This document shows, one piece after another, positions 53,024 to 57,383 of a stretch of DNA of 57,383 bases. Below the pieces are notes generated by a model. That model was not told where the DNA came from and did no database searches. It saw nothing but the letters and a program-made list of their open reading frames with translations. Both the position numbers and the translations under genes were made by a program. The stretch spans positions 1-57,383 of the forward strand of contig CALBTC010000137.1 of the NCBI GenBank assembly GCA_937967805.1. Direction: 5' to 3'. The stretch is from an uncultured Anaerolineaceae bacterium. GTDB taxonomy: Bacteria > Chloroflexota > Anaerolineae > Promineifilales > Promineifilaceae. Position 1 is the stretch's first letter. Each line of letters opens with the position of its first letter.

Positions 53024-53754
53024 TGGATCACTTCCTCCTCCGGAATAGGTAACGGGGTCACGGTGAACCGGCGAAATGCCTCAGCATAAGCCAGGCCAAC
53101 TTGCTTACCGATGTTGGATGCGCGCTCCCGCATTCGATCGGAATAATCAATATCGCCCAACTGGCTGCGGTGCTCGTTCAGCGCCTTCAGTTTAATCTCT
53201 ATCGACTCGGAAATGTCCTCAAAATGGTTCAGCTCCTGATCGGTGGTGATAAACACAAAGTTGACCTTGTGCGGCTGAATTCCCTCCGCTTCAAATTCCG
53301 GATACAGCAGGCGCATTTCGCAGGCCGGGAAAACGGCGTCCAGCGCCGCCCGTGCCGCTGCCCGGTGATCGGGATGGTTGAGCCGTTCGCCGCGAAAATA
53401 CATGTTGGGGTCGCCACACACCACCGCATTGGGCCTGTACTGCCGAATCAGCTTAACCAACTGCTTGCGCAGCGTCAGGCTCGGCTCCAGCGAACCATCA
53501 TCATAGCCCAGGAAGATACAGGTGGCGGCGCCGGCCACTTTGGCCGCGGCGGCCTGCTCCTGCCGCCGAATCTTGCCGATTTGCTCCCGGGTCATCTCTG
53601 GGTCATGCGAGCCGACGTTGCCGTCGGTAAGCACGACGTAGGTGACTTCGCTGCCGTGTTTGGCCCACTTTGCGGCCGTTCCTGCCACGCTAAATTCAAT
53701 ATCGTCCGGATGAGCAAAAATAAACATTGCCCGCTCAGGAATATAGCTACTCAT
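53020..53754 (-). CDS. PIG-L family (LmbE-like) deacetylase, upstream paralogue
   Basis: A 244-residue homologue of the downstream gene with the same motifs (AHPDDIEFSVAGTAAKWA, VVLTDGNVGSHD, NHPDHRAAARAALDAVF). The key His/Asp residues are kept. It is translated first, and its TGA overlaps the next ATG. Between the pair the N-terminal 60 residues are nearly the same, while the C-terminal thirds have diverged, as expected after an old tandem duplication. Confidence 0.88.
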   Translation of the reverse strand: MSSYIPERAMFIFAHPDDIEFSVAGTAAKWAKHGSEVTYVVLTDGNVGSHDPEMTREQIGKIRRQEQAAAAKVAGAATCIFLGYDDGSLEPSLTLRKQLVKLIRQYRPNAVVCGDPNMYFRGERLNHPDHRAAARAALDAVFPACEMRLLYPEFEAEGIQPHKVNFVFITTDQELNHFEDISESIEIKLKALNEHRSQLGDIDYSDRMRERASNIGKQVGLAYAEAFRRFTVTPLPIPEEEVIQ

Positions 53755-53883
53755 TGTTCTGTGTTTGCCTCCATTTTAGTTTGTCGTGGCGGATTATACC
53801 GGACTCAATTCCACTTGCGAATGATCAAAAGACCAGGTTCAACATGTTTCCAGCAAACTATAAACAGCCGAATCTAGTTGTGA

Positions 53884-54006
53884 TATACTTATGTCACCCC
53901 GCAGCAAGAAGCTGAGGCGACTGCTGGCTTGACAATATTTGACTTTACCCAATCTGCTTGTTTCTAAGCAGATTTTATTTAGTCAGTAGATATCAAGAGG
54001 CCAGCA
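53884..54006 (+). promoter_or_regulatory. Candidate structured leader (attenuator) of the P-type ATPase
   Basis: A 5' hairpin pairs TGTCA (53892-53896) with TGACA (53930-53934), with an inner GCAG/CTGC pair. TGCTGGC (53922-53928), part of that hairpin, is also complementary to GCCAGCA (54000-54006), which lies beyond the terminator at 53951-53974. The two pairings exclude each other, the logic of a transcriptional switch. TATACT (53884-53889) is a possible -10. I cannot assign a known riboswitch class. Confidence 0.4.
53951..53980 (+). terminator. Intrinsic terminator in the ATPase leader
   Basis: Stem AATCTGCTT / AAGCAGATT (9 bp, 6-nt loop) followed by TTATTT, about 80 nt before the ATPase ATG. 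No plus-strand gene precedes it within 1.7 kb. Confidence 0.65.
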
Positions 54007-54058
54007 AGCAAATCACAGAAAAACCTTAACTGCCCCGGCCTGGAAGAGAGGATACCCG

Positions 54059-56779
54059 ATGACCTGGTACCAACAGGATGTAGAAGCAACAATTAATGAA
54101 CTAAACACCGATGCCAAAAACGGCCTGACGGCCGCAGAGGCCAAAAAGCGGCTGGATAAATATGGTCTGAATGAGCTTATTGAAAAAGGGACCAAAAGCC
54201 CGTGGCTCATTTTGCTGGATCAGCTTAAGGACGTCATGGTCATCATTTTGATCATCGCCGCCGTTGTGTCCGGCTTTTTAGGCGAGTCAGAAGACGTCAT
54301 CGTCATTCTGGCCATTGTAGTGCTCAATGCCGCGATTGGCTTTTCCCAGGAGTACCGGGCCGAGCAAGCCATTGCCGCGCTGAAAAAGCTGGCGGTGCCT
54401 ACCGTAAAGGTCCGCCGCGACGGCCAGATTGTGGAAATTTCAGCGCGCGAGCTGGTGCCGGGCGACATTGTTATTCTGGAGTCAGGCAACCTGGTACCGG
54501 CAGACGGCCGTCTCCTGGAAAGCGTCAATCTCAAAGTGGAAGAAGCCGCGCTCACCGGCGAATCCGAAGCCGTCTCAAAGATCGTCGAGCCGCTGGAAGA
54601 CGAAGATATGCCCATTGGCGACCGCAAAAACATGGTGTTTATGGGCACGGTAATTACGTATGGTCGGGGAACGGCCGTTATCACCGAAACCGGCATGAAC
54701 ACGGAGCTGGGCAACATTGCCGAGCTCATTCAAGGCGTTGAGCAGGAACAAACCCCGCTCCAACGCCGCCTGGATGATTTGGGCAAAAAGCTGGCCTGGA
54801 TTGCCCTGGTCATCGTCGGCCTTGTGGTTATCATCGGCTTCATCTCCCGCGATCCCAACGAGGCGCTGATGGATACGCTGGAAGTATTGTTCCTCACCGG
54901 CATCAGCATGGCCGTGGCCGCCGTGCCCGAAGGACTTCCCGCGGTAGTCACCATCACCCTGGCGCTGGGCTCACAGCGAATGCTCAAGCGCAATGCCCTC
55001 ATCCGCAAGCTGCCCGCCGTGGAGACGCTTGGCTCCGTCACCGTCATTTGCTCCGACAAAACCGGCACGCTCACCGAAAACAAAATGACCGTCACCGTGT
55101 TAGACGTCACCGACCGCAAGGAAACCTTTGAAACGCTGCGCGATAAAAAAGGTGCCGTCATTGACGCCGAACTCAAGCCAGATTTAGAAGCGTACCGGCG
55201 TACGCAGAGCTTGCTGCTCAAGGCAGGCGCTTTGTGCAATGACGCCGTTTTGCAAACAGAAAATGGCGTTGAGCGAGCCATTGGCGATCCCACAGAAGGG
55301 GCGCTGGTTGTGGCGGCTGCCACCGTCGGCTACCGTAAAGAAGAGCTGGACGAGCGTTGGCCGCGCATAGATGAAATTCCCTTCACTTCTGAACGCAAGC
55401 GCATGACCACTATCCACAAGGTCAATATTGATGCAGATGACACCGAAGCACCCTGGAGCGGATCGCCTTACGTTGCATTTACCAAAGGTGCTGTTGACAG
55501 CCTGCTGGAAATTTCTGACCGCATCTGGACCGGGGACCGCAAAGATTTTGAACCGCTTGACGATTCCTGGCGGCAGCGCATTTTGGACGGCAACGCGAAG
55601 ATGGCCAGCGAAGGACAGCGCGTGCTGGCCCTGGCATTCCGCCCCTTGGAACAGGAAGATGAAGAGCGTGAAAACAACGCCATTTTGATTGGTCTGGTAG
55701 GCATGATTGATCCGCCACGACCGGAAGTAAAAGCGGCCGTGGCCACCGCCAAAGAAGCAGGCATTCGCCCCATCATGATCACCGGCGACCACCCCCTCAC
55801 CGCCCAAAATATCGCTAAAGATTTAGACATCACCGATACAGACACCAATCTCACCGGCTATGAACTGGCCAAGATGGATACACCGACGCTGAAAAGCAAG
55901 GTTGCTGATATTTCTGTTTATGCCCGCGTCTCGCCCGAGCACAAGCTAAACATCGTGGAAGCATTGCAAGACAAAGGCCAGATTGTGGCCATGACCGGCG
56001 ATGGCGTCAATGATGCCCCCGCCCTCAAGCGGGCTGAGATTGGCATCGCTATGGGCATCACCGGCACCGATGTCTCTAAAGAAGCGGCCGACATGGTGCT
56101 GATGGACGATAACTTCGCCACCATCGTGGCCGCCGTAGAAGAAGGGCGCAAAATCTTTGACAATATTCGCAAGTTTGTCAAGTATACGCTTTCCAGCAAC
56201 ACAGGTGAGCTTTTCGTGATGCTCATCGGCCCATTTTTAGGGATGCCGCTGCCGCTGCTGCCTCTACAAATTTTGTGGATCAACCTCGTCACAGACGGGC
56301 TGCCCGGTCTGGCATTGGCGGTAGAAGACAGTGAACGAGGCATTATGAAACGTTCGCCGTTTCATCCCAAAGAAAGTATTTTTAGCCGGGGCTTGGGCAC
56401 TCAAATCATTTGGATTGGCATTCTCATGGGTTTGGTATCGTTGAGTGTTGGCTATTTTTACTGGCTGCGCGACCCTGAAGGGCCATGGCAGACCATGGTT
56501 TTCACAACGCTTACGCTGGCCCAGATGGGCAATGCTCTGGCCACCCGCTCCAACATTGATTCAATCTTCAAGATTGGATTCTTCTCCAACCGGCTCATGC
56601 TGGTGGCAGTTGCTGTAACCTTCTTGCTGCAAATGGCCTTGATTTACGTGCCATTTTTGCAGGAGTTCTTCCACACCGAAGCGCTGCCGCCTATGGATTT
56701 GCTTATTGCTTTGGGCACAAGCTTAGTTGTGTTTGTTGCCGTAGAACTCTCGAAGCTGCTAAAAAGAAATCGAGAATAG
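54059..56779 (+). CDS. P-type cation-transporting ATPase (P2, SERCA/PMR-like)
   Basis: A 906-residue pump. The N-terminal cation ATPase domain begins [22 protein letters not shown]. The actuator loop is LTGESEAV, the phosphorylated aspartate is Asp333 in [13 protein letters not shown], nucleotide-site KGAVD lies in the N-domain, and [21 protein letters not shown] is the hinge. About ten helices follow the P2A/P2B layout, with [10 protein letters not shown] in helix 4 (Ca2+-type P-E-G-L-P) and the C-terminal cation ATPase domain. Likely substrate is Ca2+, but Na+ or K+ pumps share most motifs. A structured, terminator-containing leader precedes it and a strong terminator follows it, so it is a single-gene unit. 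Confidence 0.93.
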   Translation: MTWYQQDVEATINELNTDAKNGLTAAEAKKRLDKYGLNELIEKGTKSPWLILLDQLKDVMVIILIIAAVVSGFLGESEDVIVILAIVVLNAAIGFSQEYRAEQAIAALKKLAVPTVKVRRDGQIVEISARELVPGDIVILESGNLVPADGRLLESVNLKVEEAALTGESEAVSKIVEPLEDEDMPIGDRKNMVFMGTVITYGRGTAVITETGMNTELGNIAELIQGVEQEQTPLQRRLDDLGKKLAWIALVIVGLVVIIGFISRDPNEALMDTLEVLFLTGISMAVAAVPEGLPAVVTITLALGSQRMLKRNALIRKLPAVETLGSVTVICSDKTGTLTENKMTVTVLDVTDRKETFETLRDKKGAVIDAELKPDLEAYRRTQSLLLKAGALCNDAVLQTENGVERAIGDPTEGALVVAAATVGYRKEELDERWPRIDEIPFTSERKRMTTIHKVNIDADDTEAPWSGSPYVAFTKGAVDSLLEISDRIWTGDRKDFEPLDDSWRQRILDGNAKMASEGQRVLALAFRPLEQEDEERENNAILIGLVGMIDPPRPEVKAAVATAKEAGIRPIMITGDHPLTAQNIAKDLDITDTDTNLTGYELAKMDTPTLKSKVADISVYARVSPEHKLNIVEALQDKGQIVAMTGDGVNDAPALKRAEIGIAMGITGTDVSKEAADMVLMDDNFATIVAAVEEGRKIFDNIRKFVKYTLSSNTGELFVMLIGPFLGMPLPLLPLQILWINLVTDGLPGLALAVEDSERGIMKRSPFHPKESIFSRGLGTQIIWIGILMGLVSLSVGYFYWLRDPEGPWQTMVFTTLTLAQMGNALATRSNIDSIFKIGFFSNRLMLVAVAVTFLLQMALIYVPFLQEFFHTEALPPMDLLIALGTSLVVFVAVELSKLLKRNRE

Positions 56780-56801
56780 GCCAGGTTTTTTACGATTGAA
56801 A

Positions 56802-56838
56802 AAGCCCCGCCTTCTGGACAAGGAAGCGGGGCTTTTTT
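56802..56838. terminator. Bidirectional intrinsic terminator
   Basis: Stem AAGCCCCGC (56802-56810) with GCGGGGCTT (56826-56834), extended by TTC/GAA, flanked by A on the left and six T on the right. It serves both the ATPase gene and the convergent glucosidase gene. Confidence 0.88.
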
Positions 56839-56905
56839 GCTATCTTAGGATTTACGCAACACTTGGTCGCCCGCGAATGCGGGCGTGACACATTCAATTG
56901 TTGCT

Positions 56906-57382
56906 TTAAGTAAATCCGTTTTGGGCGATGACGGAGCGATACCAGAGGGCGCTGTCTTTGAGGATGCGTTCCTGCGTGTCATAATCGACCCAGACAATGC
57001 CAAAGCGCTGTTTGTAGCCAAAGGCCCATTCAAAATTATCAAACAGAGACCAGACGAAGTAACCCGCCAGCGGTACGCCAATCTGTATGGCCTCGTGAAT
57101 TTTGGCCAGGTAAGTGCGCAGGTACGCTTGGCGGCGCGCGTCGGCGATACGGCCTTCACCATCCGGCCCATCACTGTAACTGGCACCATTTTCAGTGATG
57201 TACAGCTTGCCGGGACGATAATCATACTCCAGCCGCAGCAGCAAATCACGAATGCCTTCGGGAGCCACTTCCCAACCCATCTCCGTGTAGTTATCGTATG
57301 GTTCCAGCGTGGGCGGCTGGTTGTTTACGGCCGTTTCATCCCGAGCAATCGTGCGGAAATAGTTGTTGACGCCTAAAAAGTC
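56906..57382 (-). CDS. GH1 family beta-glucosidase, 3' part (gene runs off the window)
   Basis: The C-terminal 158 residues of a glycoside hydrolase family 1 enzyme. The visible protein begins DFLGVNNYFRTIARDETAV, contains the nucleophile motif LYITENGASY, and ends with the conserved GYFVWSLFDNFEWAFGYKQRFGIVWVDYDTQ, where Glu/Trp bind the sugar at subsite -1. The reading frame is open to the window edge, so the start and acid/base part (TxNEP) lie outside. It is expected to hydrolyse beta-glucosides in the cytoplasm or after export. The codons for ETAV (57327-57334) are one of the ACGGCCGT copies. Confidence 0.93.
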   Translation of the reverse strand, partial: DFLGVNNYFRTIARDETAVNNQPPTLEPYDNYTEMGWEVAPEGIRDLLLRLEYDYRPGKLYITENGASYSDGPDGEGRIADARRQAYLRTYLAKIHEAIQIGVPLAGYFVWSLFDNFEWAFGYKQRFGIVWVDYDTQERILKDSALWYRSVIAQNGFT

Positions 57383-57383
57383 C

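Larger units (their letters stand above)
831..57334. repeat. Highly iterated palindrome ACGGCCGT, about 94 copies
   Basis: The self-complementary octamer occurs about 94 times by eye, the first at 831-838 and the last at 57327-57334, about one per 600 nt, in coding and non-coding DNA and on genes of both orientations. Base composition predicts about 1 to 1.5. Flanks extend the palindrome towards GGAAACGGCCGTTTCC. One-base variants (GCGGCCGT, ACGGCCGC) are also common. Sparse stretches are about 13.1-15.8 kb and 54.7-57.3 kb. Confidence 0.9.

Noticed and set aside
56820..56906. Extra gene between the ATPase and the GH1 gene
   Set aside because: The gap holds only the bidirectional terminator and about 70 nt without coding character.

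Overview
The window is bacterial, GC-rich and gene-dense. Its gene content (tandem PIG-L deacetylases, a zinc-ribbon/L7-L12-like/beta-propeller protein, a TgpA-like transglutaminase, a full Mrp antiporter operon) together with an extremely over-represented octamer palindrome fits an uncultured Chloroflexota, Anaerolineae-like lineage. That assignment is an inference; there is no rRNA or tRNA gene to anchor it.

Layout. 0.2-7.6 kb holds single housekeeping and accessory genes: P-loop kinase, RNA 2',3'-cyclic phosphodiesterase, UbiA prenyltransferase, M50 protease with CBS domains, DUF3307-like membrane protein, Crp/Fnr regulator, ATP-grasp ligase and YceI-like protein. 7.70-7.95 kb holds a promoter, a strongly structured RNA and an intrinsic terminator with no plausible ORF. 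8.2-16.8 kb is a plus-strand cation-transport run: mrpA(B fused)CDEFG, a CaCA exchanger and a DASS-type transporter with RCK_C domains. 16.8-19.2 kb has a TauE/SafE exporter and a dihydropyrimidinase/hydantoinase.

19.2-44.3 kb is one minus-strand biosynthetic cluster. In transcription order it reads: (i) NRPS with formyltransferase, half condensation domain, adenylation domain split by a luciferase-like monooxygenase, and carrier; (ii) PKS with KS-AT-KR-DH-ACP-TE; (iii) MbtH-like protein; (iv) 4177-residue NRPS with A-T-(C-A-T)x3-TE; (v) Sfp-type PPTase. Pocket residues read by eye suggest Gly for the split module and Asn, Thr, an aromatic residue and an undecided residue for the big NRPS. 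Each half has its own thioesterase and the big NRPS starts without a C domain, so whether this makes one or two products is open.

44.8-57.4 kb has an unusual SDR, an FAD oxidoreductase, a transglutaminase-like membrane protein, an orphan histidine kinase, the mosaic propeller protein, two overlapping PIG-L deacetylases, a P-type cation ATPase behind a structured leader, and the 3' part of a GH1 beta-glucosidase that runs off the window.

Two signals cut across gene boundaries. The palindrome ACGGCCGT occurs about 94 times (counted by eye) against roughly 1 expected, in genes and spacers alike. Short tandem-repeat and palindromic elements of the kind seen between genes here are also embedded in frame at two recurrent loop positions of NRPS adenylation domains.
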